The position numbers and the translations under genes are program-made. A stretch of DNA of 64,000 nt from Altererythrobacter sp. B11 (GTDB taxonomy: Bacteria > Pseudomonadota > Alphaproteobacteria > Sphingomonadales > Sphingomonadaceae): NCBI RefSeq assembly GCF_003569745.1, contig NZ_AP018498.1:1116001-1180000 (forward strand). The letters are read 5' to 3'. Positions within the stretch are counted from its first letter, which is position 1, and each line of letters opens with the position of its first letter. Shown here piece after piece: positions 1 through 9,184 of the stretch. The notes beneath the pieces are model-generated. The model did no database searches. It saw only the letters and a list, made by a program, of their open reading frames with translations, and was not told the origin of the DNA.

Positions 1-2
1 GC

Positions 3-497
3 GATTATCGGCCGGTGAGCGACGTGCCCGTGCGCGTGGGTCCGCCCTATAGCGTGCGCGGCACCACTTACACGCCGGCGCCCGATCCGGCCTATGACCG
101 GCTCGGCTATGCCAGCTGGTATGGCCCCGAAAGCGGCAGCCAGACGGCCAATGGCGAGCGGTTCCGGCCTGACGGCATCAGCGCCGCGCACACCACCCTG
201 CCGCTACCCACCTATGTGGAAGTGACGGCGCTCGACACCGGGCAGCGCATCATCGTGCGGGTGAACGATCGCGGCCCCTTCTCCGACAGAAGGCGGATCA
301 TCGACCTGTCGCGCGGGGCGGCGGAGGAACTCGGCATCCGCGCCCGGGGCACCGCGCCGGTGCGCGTCCGCGCGGTGCAGCCTTCGGAGGAAGACCGCGC
401 CCGCCTGCGCGCGGGGAAGCCCGCGGCCGAACTGCCGCCCGTGCCGCAGCGCACGTTGCAGGCCTTGAGGGGGCAGATGGCGGCGGCGGGTTACTGA
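3..497 (+). CDS. RlpA-like double-psi beta-barrel protein, 5' end outside window
   Basis: The frame is open to the left edge, so the N-terminus is missing; about 164 codons are visible and a GTG at 15 is only an internal candidate start. The visible part contains the RlpA-type double-psi beta-barrel: YASWYGPE, then TANGERF, then VRVNDRGPF followed by IDLSRGAAEELG. In the family this barrel belongs to septal or cell-wall associated lytic transglycosylases and rare lipoprotein A; the protein would act in the periplasm on peptidoglycan. No SPOR domain follows the barrel; the C-terminal 40 residues are Arg/Ala/Pro-rich. Family assignment is firm, but enzymatic activity is not shown by the sequence. 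Confidence 0.85.
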   Translation, partial: DYRPVSDVPVRVGPPYSVRGTTYTPAPDPAYDRLGYASWYGPESGSQTANGERFRPDGISAAHTTLPLPTYVEVTALDTGQRIIVRVNDRGPFSDRRRIIDLSRGAAEELGIRARGTAPVRVRAVQPSEEDRARLRAGKPAAELPPVPQRTLQALRGQMAAAGY

Positions 498-524
498 TCC
501 CGCCGCGCGCGGGCCGCCGGCCGG

Positions 525-1061
525 TCAGATCTTCTTGTCGTTGGGATCGATCGGGGCCTCGCTCTTCAGCATGGGGTCCCAATGTTCGGCGATCTTGCCG
601 TTTTCGATCCGGAACAGGTCGAACCAGGTGGAATAATAGGTCTTCCCCTCGGCATCCTTTTCCGGCCGCACGAAGGCGGTCGTCACGAAATTGCCTTCCC
701 CCATCAGGTGGATCAGCGGCAGGTCGAGTGTGTCCTGGATCGGCCGTTCGGGCCGCGTTTTTCGGACATAGTCCACGATGCCGGCCAGACCCTGTGCCGC
801 ATTGGGGTTATGCTGCACATAATTCGTGGCAATGAACTCCCCCGCGCGGTCCGCCCGGCCGGCCTGCAGCACGATGCGGTACATGTCATAGACGAGCCGC
901 TTGTTGGCTGCGACCTGCGGATCATCGCTGGCGAGCAGGGCGGAATGATCCGCAGGAATCTGCGGTTTTTCGTAAGACAGTGGCATATCCTCTCCCCAGG
1001 CGGCGGTCGTGCCGGCGGCCAGCAGGGCCGCGAGTGCAAGCGTCAGTCGGCGCATCGGCAT
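525..1061 (-). CDS. Secreted SnoaL-like (NTF2-fold) protein
   Basis: A 178-residue protein with a clear Sec signal peptide (MPMRRLTLALAALLAAG, cleavage after TAAWG). The mature part has the SnoaL/NTF2-like pattern: DMYRIVLQAGRADRAGEFI, YVQHNP, then a C-terminal sheet with FVTTAFVRPEKD and WFDLFRIENGKIAEHWD. The NTF2-like fold is a cone-shaped pocket used by polyketide cyclases, isomerases and many uncharacterised binding proteins, so the substrate cannot be named. I chose the ATG at 1061 because GGAGAGGAG lies directly upstream and the signal peptide then starts properly; an in-frame GTG 15 bases earlier is less likely. It is transcribed away from the TonB receptor that follows. Confidence 0.8.
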   Translation of the reverse strand: MPMRRLTLALAALLAAGTTAAWGEDMPLSYEKPQIPADHSALLASDDPQVAANKRLVYDMYRIVLQAGRADRAGEFIATNYVQHNPNAAQGLAGIVDYVRKTRPERPIQDTLDLPLIHLMGEGNFVTTAFVRPEKDAEGKTYYSTWFDLFRIENGKIAEHWDPMLKSEAPIDPNDKKI

Positions 1062-1160
1062 TCTCCTCTCCCCCACTTCCTGCCAAAGGAGGGGTGACGC
1101 GGCAAGCGCCAGCCGCTATCGGTTCGGACAAACGCAATTTCAACCGGGTAGAACTGTCTC

Positions 1161-3161
1161 ATGCGCCTGCAATACCTCCTCCTGGCATCCTTGATTCTGC
1201 CCGTGGCAGCCCATGCGGAAGAGGAAGGCCCGGTGATCGTGGTCACCGGGCGCGGGCTCGATGCCACCCCCGCCACCCCGGCTTACGATACGGTGGTGCT
1301 GGATCGGGAAGAGATCACCCGCACCGCATCGGGCCGGCTGGAAGATGCGCTGTCCAACATCGCCGGGTTCCAGCAGTTCCGCCGTTCCGACAGCCGATCC
1401 TCCAACCCCACGGCGCAGGGCGCCACGCTGCGGGCACTGGGCGGCAATGCCACCAGCCGCGCGCTGGTGCTGCTGGACGGCGTACCGATGCTCGATCCCT
1501 TCTTTGGCTATGTCCCCTTTTCCGCCATCGCGCCGGAGCGGCTGGACTCCATTCGCGTCACGCGCGGGGGTGGCTCCGGCCCCTTCGGCTCGGGCGCGCT
1601 GGCCGGAACGATCGAGCTGGACAGCGCCAATGCCGCGACGCTGGGCCTGCTGAACGGGCAGGCGCTGGTGAACAATCGCGGGGAGACGGAGCTTTCCGGC
1701 ACGCTGGCGCCGCAGGTGGGCGATGGTTTTGCCGTGGTCAGCGGCCGGTGGGATCGCGGGCAGGGCTTCTACACCACGCCGGACAATCAGCGCGTGCCCG
1801 CCACCGCTCGTGCGCGCTATGATAGCTGGTCCGCCAGCGGCCGGCTGGTGCAGCCGCTGGGCGACAGTCTGGAGCTGCAGCTGCGCGGCCTTGCCTTCGA
1901 AGACAATCGCACGCTGCGCTTCGATGGGGCGGACAGCGGCATCACCGGGCAGGATGTCAGCGCCCGGCTGGTCAGCCGCGGGCCGTGGCAGGTGGATGCC
2001 GTGGCCTATGCGCAATGGCGCAATTTCAGCAATATCGTGATCTCTTCCAGCCAGTTCACGCCGGTGCTGGACCAGAAGGACACGCCCGCTTCGGGGCAGG
2101 GCGGCAAGCTGGAAGTGCGCCCGCCGGTCGGGCCGGATCATGTCCTGCGGCTGGGTGCCGATTTCCGCCGTGCCGAAGGCGATCTGAAAGAAGATGCCCT
2201 GTCCGCCTTCAGCGGGCTGCGGACGGAAGAGCGCTTCGCCGGCGGGGTGAACACCGATCTCGGCCTGTTCGTGGAAGATGACTGGACGATCGGCCGGCTG
2301 GTGCTGACCGGCGGCCTGCGGGCCGACCGCTATCGCATCATGGATGGCTATTACCGCGCCTATAGCGGCAGCACGGGTGCCCTCGTGGCGGACGAGATCT
2401 ATCCCGACCGCGCCGATTGGGAGGTGTCCTATCGCGCGGGCGTGGCCTTTGACGCGACCGATGCGCTGCGCCTGCGCGCCGCCGCCTACAGCGGCCTGCG
2501 GCTGCCGACGCTGAACGAGCTGTACCGCCCCTTCGTGGTGTTCCCGGTCACGACAGAGGCCAATGCCGCGCTGGAGAACGAGCGGCTGGAAGGCTTCGAG
2601 GCCGGAGTGGACTGGCGGCCGATGGAAGGCGCCAGCCTTTCGCTCACCGCCTTCGACAACAAGGTGAAGGACGCCATCACCAATGTGACGCTGGAGCCGA
2701 ACCTGCGCCAGCGCCGCAATATCGACGCGATCGATGCGCAGGGCGTGGAACTGGGCGGCCAGCTGGAATTGGGGCAGGTGAGCTTCGACGGCACGCTGGC
2801 CTATACCGACGCGACGATGAGCGGCACGGGTCTGGCGGCCGATCTCGACGGCTTCCGCCCCTCGCAGACGCCGAAATGGGCGGCCAGCGCCACGCTGGGC
2901 TGGCACCCGCGCGAGGGCTGGAATCTTGCCGCCACGTTGCGCCATGTCGGCCGTCAGTATGAGGACGATCAGGAAACCGATGTGCTGCCCGCGGCCACTA
3001 CGGTCGATCTCTTCGCCCAGGTGCCGCTGGCGCGCGGCGTCAGCTTCGTGGGCCGGGTGGAAAATCTGTTCGACGAGGAAATCGTCACCCGCAACCAGGG
3101 CGGATCGATGGACCTGGGCACGCCCCTCACCGTCTGGGGCGGCTTCCGCTACGGCTTCTGA
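1161..3161 (+). CDS. TonB-dependent outer-membrane receptor (vitamin B12/siderophore type size)
   Basis: 666 residues with a signal peptide ending AAHA, a short TonB-box-like segment (VIVVTGRG, about residues 24-31), a plug domain (residues 40-150, with LLDGVPMLDPFFG and VTRGGGSGPFGSGALAG), and a 22-strand-type barrel ending in the terminal aromatic GGFRYGF. It would import a scarce ligand across the outer membrane using TonB energy. The length (about 650) fits the smaller cobalamin/siderophore/metal class rather than the 900-residue carbohydrate class found elsewhere in this window. No riboswitch or Fur-like box was recognised in the short upstream region, so the ligand is unknown. No transporter is adjacent. 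Confidence 0.9.
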   Translation: MRLQYLLLASLILPVAAHAEEEGPVIVVTGRGLDATPATPAYDTVVLDREEITRTASGRLEDALSNIAGFQQFRRSDSRSSNPTAQGATLRALGGNATSRALVLLDGVPMLDPFFGYVPFSAIAPERLDSIRVTRGGGSGPFGSGALAGTIELDSANAATLGLLNGQALVNNRGETELSGTLAPQVGDGFAVVSGRWDRGQGFYTTPDNQRVPATARARYDSWSASGRLVQPLGDSLELQLRGLAFEDNRTLRFDGADSGITGQDVSARLVSRGPWQVDAVAYAQWRNFSNIVISSSQFTPVLDQKDTPASGQGGKLEVRPPVGPDHVLRLGADFRRAEGDLKEDALSAFSGLRTEERFAGGVNTDLGLFVEDDWTIGRLVLTGGLRADRYRIMDGYYRAYSGSTGALVADEIYPDRADWEVSYRAGVAFDATDALRLRAAAYSGLRLPTLNELYRPFVVFPVTTEANAALENERLEGFEAGVDWRPMEGASLSLTAFDNKVKDAITNVTLEPNLRQRRNIDAIDAQGVELGGQLELGQVSFDGTLAYTDATMSGTGLAADLDGFRPSQTPKWAASATLGWHPREGWNLAATLRHVGRQYEDDQETDVLPAATTVDLFAQVPLARGVSFVGRVENLFDEEIVTRNQGGSMDLGTPLTVWGGFRYGF

Positions 3162-3518
3162 GCGTCTGCCGCTTGCGCTGCGGGCGCGGGCGTGATTTTC
3201 TCCTGCTCCCCAGGGCTTGGCGCTGGCCGGCCAAAAGAAGGGAGAGGATATGGCAGCAGCAGCCTCCGCACGGGCGGGGCAGGATCGCCTGTGGTCGCAT
3301 TGCGCGACGATGGTGCGTGTGCTTTCCTACGGGGCCATTCGCCGGGCAGTTCGGGCGGATGCGTGCGCCTTTCCTCCCCTCTTCTGCCCCGCTGCGGCGG
3401 CCTGCGCGGCACAGCCCGGTTTTCTGCCAAATAACCCTGTTCCACGGCGTTCCAAGCGTGCTGCAGCTGCGACGAACCGAGTGGCGAGAAGCCCAAGAAC
3501 AATGACAGGAGAGGTCGC
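3162..3518. other. Intergenic stretch, no gene supported
   Basis: 357 bases between the TonB receptor and the hydrolase. A frame from 3250 to 3522 has a good-looking ribosome site (GGGAGAGGAT) and its stop overlaps the hydrolase start, but its translation is Arg/Ala-rich with no recognisable domain, so I do not call it. No clear terminator or operator was seen. Confidence 0.5.
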
Positions 3519-4397
3519 ATGAATGCCGAACTGCGCGCGAAGCTGGCGGCGCTGGGGCGCGAATTGACGCCCCAGATGCTCAGCGGAACCCACGAGATCT
3601 TTGCCGGGCTCAATCACGGGATGGACCCGGCCACGCGGGTGACGCGCGATCACGCCTATGGCCCCGATCCGCGCAACCGGCTGGACCTGTTCCGGCAGGA
3701 CGGCCTCAGCGGCGCGCCGGTGCTGCTGTTCCTGCACGGCGGCGGCTTCGTGATGGGGGACAAGCATACGGAGGGCAGCCCCTTCTATTCCAATGTCGGC
3801 GATCTCGCCGCCCGGCGGGGGATGCTGGGCGTGACCATGACCTATCGCCTCGCCCCCGCGCACCGCTTCCCCTCCGGCCCGGAAGATGTGGCCATGGCGG
3901 TGGGCTGGCTGCGCGATCATGCGGCCGAGCATGGCGGCGACCCGCAGCGGATCGTGCTGGTGGGCCAGTCGGCCGGCGCGGCGCATGTGGCGGGCTATGT
4001 CGCCCATGCGCGCTTCCATGTGGTGCCGGGCGGCGGCATCGCCGGGGCGATGATGATGTCGGGCATCTATGACACGCTCACCTGCCGGCCCAACAATTTC
4101 AATTCCGCCTATTACGGGGAAGATCGCAAGGCGTGGGGCGCCGCTTCCTGCATGGCCGGGCTGCTGAACGCGGATGTGCCGTTGTGCTTCACCATCTCGG
4201 AACTCGATCCGCAGGATTTCCAGACGCAGGCGGCGCAGCTGGTGGGCAATTGGGGGCTGGCCCATGCCGCCTATCCCGAAATGCACCTGCTGGCGGGGCA
4301 CAATCACCTCTCCCCCACGCTCAGCATCGGATCGGGGGAGCGGGAAATCGAACGGCTGGTGTCCGGCTTCGCCCGGCGGGCGGCGCGGCAGGCCTAG
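3519..4397 (+). CDS. HSL-family alpha/beta hydrolase (esterase)
   Basis: 292 residues with the hormone-sensitive-lipase family signature: oxyanion-hole HGGGFVMGD (about residues 74-82), nucleophile elbow GQSAGA with Ser151, a candidate acid in SELDPQDF and the general-base His in AGHNHLS near residue 262. There is no signal peptide, so it is probably cytoplasmic. Family members hydrolyse short-chain carboxylic esters; the natural substrate is not indicated. Start chosen at ATG 3519 because AGGAGAG lies 6 bases upstream. Its stop codon overlaps the stop of the convergent channel-like gene (TAG on both strands at 4394-4397), so the two genes have no space for a terminator between them. Confidence 0.85.
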   Translation: MNAELRAKLAALGRELTPQMLSGTHEIFAGLNHGMDPATRVTRDHAYGPDPRNRLDLFRQDGLSGAPVLLFLHGGGFVMGDKHTEGSPFYSNVGDLAARRGMLGVTMTYRLAPAHRFPSGPEDVAMAVGWLRDHAAEHGGDPQRIVLVGQSAGAAHVAGYVAHARFHVVPGGGIAGAMMMSGIYDTLTCRPNNFNSAYYGEDRKAWGAASCMAGLLNADVPLCFTISELDPQDFQTQAAQLVGNWGLAHAAYPEMHLLAGHNHLSPTLSIGSGEREIERLVSGFARRAARQA

Positions 4398-4837
4398 TCG
4401 TTACCCTTCCGGAATTCGTCGCCCCAGATCGAATAGACCAGCGTGGCGGACCAGGTGATCAGCATGAAGCCGCCCAGCGCCTGCAGCATCACCAGCAGCC
4501 GCACCGGCCCGCGGGCATCCTGCCCGGTGAAGCCCAGCGTGGCGAAGTTGATGCCGGAGAAATAGAGCAGCCCCGCCGCCCGGCTGCCGCCGACATGGCT
4601 GATGGAGCCGGTGTCGGGGAAGGACAGGGCGAGGGCATAGGCGCCTGCGCCGAGCACGATTTCGCTGAAGTGAAGGAGGACCAGACCCCAGAACGCCACC
4701 ATCACCGCCAGATAGGGGCGGCTGTCGGACACCGGGCGCACCCGCCGGATCAAGTGGATCCCGGCCATGTGCCAGGCCCCCAGGAGAAACAGCATGGCGA
4801 GGCCCGCCACCAGCATGATCCATTCCGCATTCGCCAC
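4394..4837 (-). CDS. Small ion-channel-like membrane protein
   Basis: About 147 residues from the GTG at 4837 (an ATG at 4816 is the alternative). Three hydrophobic segments are visible: [33 protein letters not shown] and [20 protein letters not shown]. Between the last two lies a pore-loop-like stretch, [16 protein letters not shown], which resembles the P-loop of two-TM potassium channels (TVGYG) but with the filter degenerated to TLGFTG. It would sit in the inner membrane. Ion selectivity cannot be inferred. The frame continues further upstream, but that part runs antisense to the lysine-tailed gene and is unlikely to be translated. The gene is convergent with the hydrolase, stops overlapping. 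Confidence 0.7.
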   Translation of the reverse strand: MANAEWIMLVAGLAMLFLLGAWHMAGIHLIRRVRPVSDSRPYLAVMVAFWGLVLLHFSEIVLGAGAYALALSFPDTGSISHVGGSRAAGLLYFSGINFATLGFTGQDARGPVRLLVMLQALGGFMLITWSATLVYSIWGDEFRKGND

Positions 4838-4964
4838 GCTGACGGAATGGCTGCGCGCGGCGGCGGTTCCGGCCGGCGGGCAGCTTCTCCACGAAAGCCG
4901 CCGCAGGCCCGGGGGGCGGACCTGCGGCGGTACAGTTGCTTCCGGCGACCCGGAAGGACCCGAG

Positions 4965-5330
4965 CTATTTTTTGGATGTCTGCCCGGGAATCTTGGCCAG
5001 CTTGCGCTTCTTGCCACCGCGCTTCTTTTTCTTCTTCTTGGCGGCAGCGTCGGGCTTGTCAGCCTTCTTATCGTTCGCTGGCTTGGCTTTGTTCGGTCTG
5101 GCTTTTGTCGGCTCTACCTCTTCCGGTTGGACGGGGGCTTGCCGCAAGCCTTCCTGCTGCGCAAGCACCGCTTCGGCCAGACAGCGGATATCGGCCACGC
5201 GTGGCCGCAATTCGCGTGCCAGGATCGCGCGGGCAATCTCCGCCGCATTCCGATCCTGCCTGTCCTTCGCCGGCCGCGGGGTCTTTCCACCCGCTGGTGC
5301 CCTGTCCTGTCGTTCTCCTGCCACTGCCAT
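4965..5330 (-). CDS. Conserved-looking hypothetical protein with poly-lysine tail
   Basis: 121 residues; not recognised. The middle (residues 28-65) looks helical, with AAEIARAILARELRPRVADI and LAEAVLAQQEGL. The last 50 residues are Lys/Ala/Pro-rich and include KKKKKKRGGKKRKLAKIPG. Such basic tails are common in nucleic-acid-binding or ribosome-associated proteins, but no DNA-binding domain is visible, so binding is a guess. The start is supported by a strong ribosome site (GAGGGAG) upstream of ATG 5330. A short hairpin lies just upstream, between this gene and ppx. Confidence 0.65.
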   Translation of the reverse strand: MAVAGERQDRAPAGGKTPRPAKDRQDRNAAEIARAILARELRPRVADIRCLAEAVLAQQEGLRQAPVQPEEVEPTKARPNKAKPANDKKADKPDAAAKKKKKKRGGKKRKLAKIPGQTSKK

Positions 5331-5342
5331 GCGTCTCCCTCG

Positions 5343-5362
5343 GGCTTCGAAAAATCGAAGCC
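5343..5362 (-). terminator. Short hairpin between ppx and the lysine-tailed gene
   Basis: Perfect 8-bp inverted repeat GGCTTCGA/TCGAAGCC around AAAA (TTTT on the minus strand). It follows the ppx stop by about 70 bases and precedes the next gene. No U-run follows, so it could be a weak terminator or a 5' leader hairpin. Confidence 0.4.
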
Positions 5363-5433
5363 GGGAGTCTGCCCTCTGCGCTGGCGAGGCAAGAAGCCTT
5401 AGTCGCCGTCACAAAACTGTCAAAAAACCTGGA

Positions 5434-6954
5434 TCAGTTTGCGCTAACGAAATCCACCGGTTCGCCAATCCGCATCTCGTGCTCCAGCCCCAGCCACTGG
5501 GCCAGCGCCTTGAGATCACCGGCGACGCTATCGGTGGCGAGTTGCCGACGGCTTTCGTCGATCCACAGCACCAGCGTGCCGTCCCGCCGCTGCAGGCGGC
5601 TGGTGAGTACCGATACGCGCGAGCCGCCACCCAGCCGGCGGCACAGCCGGATGGCGAGGCCCCAGCCCACGGCTTCGCGCAGCAGCGGCTCTTCGGCCAG
5701 CTTCAGAAGTTCGGGCGGTATGCCGGGCTTGCCGCAGGCGGCGCGCACTGCGGCGGCGATCCGCGCGCGTTCGGCAAAGCCGATGCCCAGCCACCGCTTG
5801 TCCATGGCCCAGGCATAGGCCGTGGCGAGGCGCAGGTTCGGTTCGATCCGCGCGGCGGCGAGCGAGAGCATGGTCGCGGCCAGCCGCAGGCGTTCGCCGC
5901 CGCTGCCGGTGCTGCCCACCGCGCCCGCCGTCCAGGCGGCCACCAGCGTTGCCAGTGCGGCCGACCCGCCGCGGGGAATGGTGAAGTGGCTCATCGCCGC
6001 GGTCAGCGGATCCTGGCTCCGCGCCGCGTTGGGCAATTCCAGGAACAGCAGCCCTTCGCGCAAGCCCCAGCTGGAAAACACCACGCCATCGGGCCGCAGT
6101 TCGGCCAGCATGATGCGCAGCATCGACGCCGCATCGGGCAGGCCCGCGGCGCGAGAGGAGGAGATGCCCGGGACCGGCGACAGCGCCGCCGGTTCCATCC
6201 GCGCGACCTTCTTGGCGAGGCGATCCGCCGCTTCGCAATCGAGGTGAAGGCTATGCGGGTCGGTAAGCGGAAAATCGCCCTTCTCCATGGCGTAGGCTGC
6301 GAGCGCCCGCCATGTGCCGCCGACCATGTAGAGCGGCCCCGGATGCTCCGCCGCCCAGCCGGCCCGGGCCATTTCGCCTTCCACAGCGGCGCGGAACGCC
6401 GCTGGTCCCTGTTCGCGGAGAGCGGGCAGGCGCAGGGTGCCGAGCGGCAGGCTTACGCCCGCCTGGCAATCGCCGTTCTGGATCTGCACCAGTTCCAGGC
6501 TTCCGCCGCCGAGATCGGCCACCGTGCCCTGCGCGCCGGGGAAGGCGCCGATCACACCGAAGGCCGCGGCCCGCGCTTCCTCTTCCCCCGAAAGCAGGCG
6601 CGGATCGAGGCCGAGCGCGCGCACGGCGTCGAGGAATTCGGCCCCGTTGGATGCATCGCGCACCGCCGCCGTGGCGACGGTCTGCACCCGTTCGATTCCC
6701 ATGTCGGCAACGATAGTGGCGTAGCGGCCGAGCGCCGAAAGGGCGAGCTGCATCGCCTTTTCGGGCATTTGCCCGGTCGCTGCCAGATCGCGCCCCAGCC
6801 GGGCGCTGACCTTCTCGTTCAGCCACACATCGGGGGCGCGGCTGGACCCGGAATAGATCACCAGGCGCACCGTGTTGGACCCGATGTCGATCACCGCGCG
6901 ATCGGGCCGGTCACCGGCCGGTTGCAACCGGCGGGCTCCAGACTTTGCAATCAT
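5434..6954 (-). CDS. ppx: Exopolyphosphatase / guanosine pentaphosphatase (Ppx/GppA)
   Basis: 506 residues. The N-terminal actin-like ATPase-fold domain shows the Ppx/GppA signatures: VIDIGSNTVRLVIYSG near residue 21, the acidic LLSGEEEARAAAFGV segment, and VADLGGGSLELV. The C-terminal part (about residues 310-500) is a helical HD-like domain. The enzyme removes terminal phosphate from polyphosphate and possibly from pppGpp in the cytoplasm. Its ATG overlaps the stop of ppk1 (ATGA), so the kinase and the phosphatase that make and degrade polyphosphate are translationally coupled. The frame continues upstream into ppk1, but that part is a shadow. Confidence in the family is high; Ppx and GppA specificity cannot be separated by eye. 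Confidence 0.92.
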   Translation of the reverse strand: MIAKSGARRLQPAGDRPDRAVIDIGSNTVRLVIYSGSSRAPDVWLNEKVSARLGRDLAATGQMPEKAMQLALSALGRYATIVADMGIERVQTVATAAVRDASNGAEFLDAVRALGLDPRLLSGEEEARAAAFGVIGAFPGAQGTVADLGGGSLELVQIQNGDCQAGVSLPLGTLRLPALREQGPAAFRAAVEGEMARAGWAAEHPGPLYMVGGTWRALAAYAMEKGDFPLTDPHSLHLDCEAADRLAKKVARMEPAALSPVPGISSSRAAGLPDAASMLRIMLAELRPDGVVFSSWGLREGLLFLELPNAARSQDPLTAAMSHFTIPRGGSAALATLVAAWTAGAVGSTGSGGERLRLAATMLSLAAARIEPNLRLATAYAWAMDKRWLGIGFAERARIAAAVRAACGKPGIPPELLKLAEEPLLREAVGWGLAIRLCRRLGGGSRVSVLTSRLQRRDGTLVLWIDESRRQLATDSVAGDLKALAQWLGLEHEMRIGEPVDFVSAN

Positions 6955-9116
6955 ACTGCGCCCTTGCGCAGGGTAAGCTTTGGCACGCGACTTTCCTTGA
7001 GCGCTCCCCCGCGACCGGAGAGCGAGGGGTTGGTCATGAAATATTCGTGGAGATTGAAGCCTTCGCCGTCGCTCTCCACCCGTTCGTATTCGCCGTCCTC
7101 GCCGTCGAGCAGCCAGCTTTGCTCGGTATCCAGCAGATTGGCCAGCAGCACTTGCTCCAGCACCTGATCCTGCACGGTGGCGTTGCGGATCGGCACCAGC
7201 GCTTCCACCCGGCGGCTGAGATTGCGGCTCATCGCATCGGCGCTGGAGATAAAGACCTTCGCCCGGCCGCTGGGCAGGTTGTAGCCATTGGCAAAGGCCC
7301 AGATGCGGCTGTGTTCCAGGAAGCGGCCGATGATGGATTTGACCGTGATGCCTTCGGAAAGGCCGGGCACGCCGGGGCGCAGGCAGCAGATGCCCCGGAC
7401 AACCAGCACGATCTGCACACCGGCTTGGCTCGCTTCGTAGAGCCGGTCGATGATGCCTTTCTCGGTAATCGAATTGAGCTTGGCCCAGATAGCCGCCGGG
7501 CGCCCTTCGCGCGCATTGGCAGTCTCGTGGTCGATCAGTTCGTAAAGCGTTTCGCGCAGGTTCAGCGGCGAGATGGCCATCGCCTCCGTCTCCTGCGGCT
7601 CGACATAGCCGGTCACGAAGTTGAACAGCCGCGATGCGTCGCGGCCCAGCTTCGGATCGGCAGTGAAATAGCTGAGATCGGTGTAAATCTTGGCCGTCAC
7701 AGGGTGATAATTGCCGGTGCCGAAGTGGCAATAGGTGCGATAGCCGTCATCCTCCCGCCGCACGACCATGGAGACCTTGGCGTGGGTCTTCCAATCCACG
7801 AAGCCATAGATCACCTGCACGCCGGCGCGTTCCAGCTCGCTGGCCCATTTGAGGTTCTGCTCCTCGTCGAAGCGGGCCTTCAGCTCCACCACCGCCGTCA
7901 CGGACTTGCCCGCTTCGGCCGCGGCGATGAGCGCGGCGATCACCGGCGACTGGTTGCCCGCGCGATAGAGCGTCTGCTTGATGGCGATCACGGCGGGGTC
8001 GGCCGCCGCCTGCCGCAGGAAATCCACCACCACCTCGAAACTCTCGTAGGGGTGGTGGATGATGATGTCCTTCTCGCGGATGGCGGCGAAGCAATCCCCG
8101 TCATGCTCCAGCACCCGCTCCGGATAGCGGGGGGAATAGGGAGCGAACTTCAGGTCCGGCCGATCCTCGTCCACCACGGCGGAAAGGCCGCTGATGCCGA
8201 TCATCCCTTCGGTCTTGGTCACCATCGCATCGTCCAGCACCAGCTGCTCGCGCAGCAGTGCTTCCGCTTCGGCATCGAAATCGCGATCGATCTCCAGCAG
8301 GATCACCTTGCCGCGCCGCCGCCGCTGGATCGCGGTGCGGAAATAGCGGACCAGATCCTCTGCCTCTTCCTCCACTTCGATGTCGCTGTCGCGCAGCACC
8401 CGGAACACGCCGTCGCCCATCACTTCGAAGCCGGGGAACATCAGATGGGCGAAGCGGCACACCAGCCGCTCCACCGCGATATAGGTCGCCTCCTCGCCCG
8501 GAATGCGCACGAAGCGCGGCAGCATGCCCGGGATCAGCACCATCTCCACCAGATGGTTGTTGTCTTCCTTGCGCCGCAGGTTGAACAGCGCGCCGATCCC
8601 CTGGTTGTTCACGAAGGGAAACGGGTGTGCCGGGTCGATCGCCTGCGGGGTCAGGACCGGCATGATCTCCTGCAGGAAATAGGTCTTCAGCCAGCGTTCG
8701 GCCGCGGCGTCGATCCGCGCCTCCCCCGCCAGATGGATACCCTGGGCGATCAGCAGTGGCTCCAGCTCGCGCAGCGTTTCCTGCTGCACCCGCTCCAGCT
8801 CGCGCACCTTGGTGTGGATCGCCGCCAGTTGCTGGCTCGGCGTCTTGCCGTCGATCGAGGTCTGCCCCACGCCGCTGCGCACTTGCCCGGCGAGGCCGGC
8901 CACGCGGATCATCACGAACTCGTCGAGATTGCTGCCCGAGATCGACAGGAAGCGCAGCCGCTCCAGCAGCGGGTAAGCAGTGTTGCAGGCTTCCGCCAGC
9001 ACGCGGCGGTTGAACGAAAGCCAGCTCAGTTCGCGATTGAAATAGCGGTCCTCCGGCGCGGTGAGCCGGGGCGGGGCGGGCGGAACATCGGGCGCGGCGC
9101 TGCTCATCGCGTCCAT
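6951..9116 (-). CDS. ppk1: Polyphosphate kinase 1
   Basis: 721 residues, normal length for PPK1. The N-terminal domain begins YFNRELSWLSFNRRVL, the classic PPK1 opening. The catalytic core carries CHFGTGNYHPVTAKIYTD, whose His (about residue 464) corresponds to the autophosphorylated histidine, plus the second conserved His in LEHSRI (about residue 602) and the acidic/basic stretch VVELKARFDEEQN. It polymerises the gamma-phosphate of ATP into polyphosphate, at the inner membrane. ATG 9116 is used; an ATG three codons later is equally possible. It is the first gene of the ppk1-ppx pair, and its ATGA overlap with ppx implies co-translation. It lies 68 bases downstream of virB11, so transcription from the secretion operon could read into it. 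Confidence 0.96.
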   Translation of the reverse strand: MDAMSSAAPDVPPAPPRLTAPEDRYFNRELSWLSFNRRVLAEACNTAYPLLERLRFLSISGSNLDEFVMIRVAGLAGQVRSGVGQTSIDGKTPSQQLAAIHTKVRELERVQQETLRELEPLLIAQGIHLAGEARIDAAAERWLKTYFLQEIMPVLTPQAIDPAHPFPFVNNQGIGALFNLRRKEDNNHLVEMVLIPGMLPRFVRIPGEEATYIAVERLVCRFAHLMFPGFEVMGDGVFRVLRDSDIEVEEEAEDLVRYFRTAIQRRRRGKVILLEIDRDFDAEAEALLREQLVLDDAMVTKTEGMIGISGLSAVVDEDRPDLKFAPYSPRYPERVLEHDGDCFAAIREKDIIIHHPYESFEVVVDFLRQAAADPAVIAIKQTLYRAGNQSPVIAALIAAAEAGKSVTAVVELKARFDEEQNLKWASELERAGVQVIYGFVDWKTHAKVSMVVRREDDGYRTYCHFGTGNYHPVTAKIYTDLSYFTADPKLGRDASRLFNFVTGYVEPQETEAMAISPLNLRETLYELIDHETANAREGRPAAIWAKLNSITEKGIIDRLYEASQAGVQIVLVVRGICCLRPGVPGLSEGITVKSIIGRFLEHSRIWAFANGYNLPSGRAKVFISSADAMSRNLSRRVEALVPIRNATVQDQVLEQVLLANLLDTEQSWLLDGEDGEYERVESDGEGFNLHEYFMTNPSLSGRGGALKESRVPKLTLRKGAV

Positions 9117-9184
9117 TCAACTCTCTGCCGTGGGGCCAGTGCCGCCTCCGTTAGCCGTTTGGCCCATGCTTGCAAGGCCGCGAA

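Noticed and set aside
1140-2945. 601-codon frame antisense to the first TonB receptor
   Set aside because: Long antisense frames are common in GC-rich DNA; the receptor on the other strand has clear domains and a signal peptide. The same reasoning applies to the 1047-codon antisense frame over 19228-22371.
3250-3522. Open frame with good ribosome site and stop overlapping the hydrolase start
   Set aside because: The translation is low-complexity Arg/Ala with no domain; codon pattern looks like a non-coding GC-rich frame. Kept only as part of an intergenic note.
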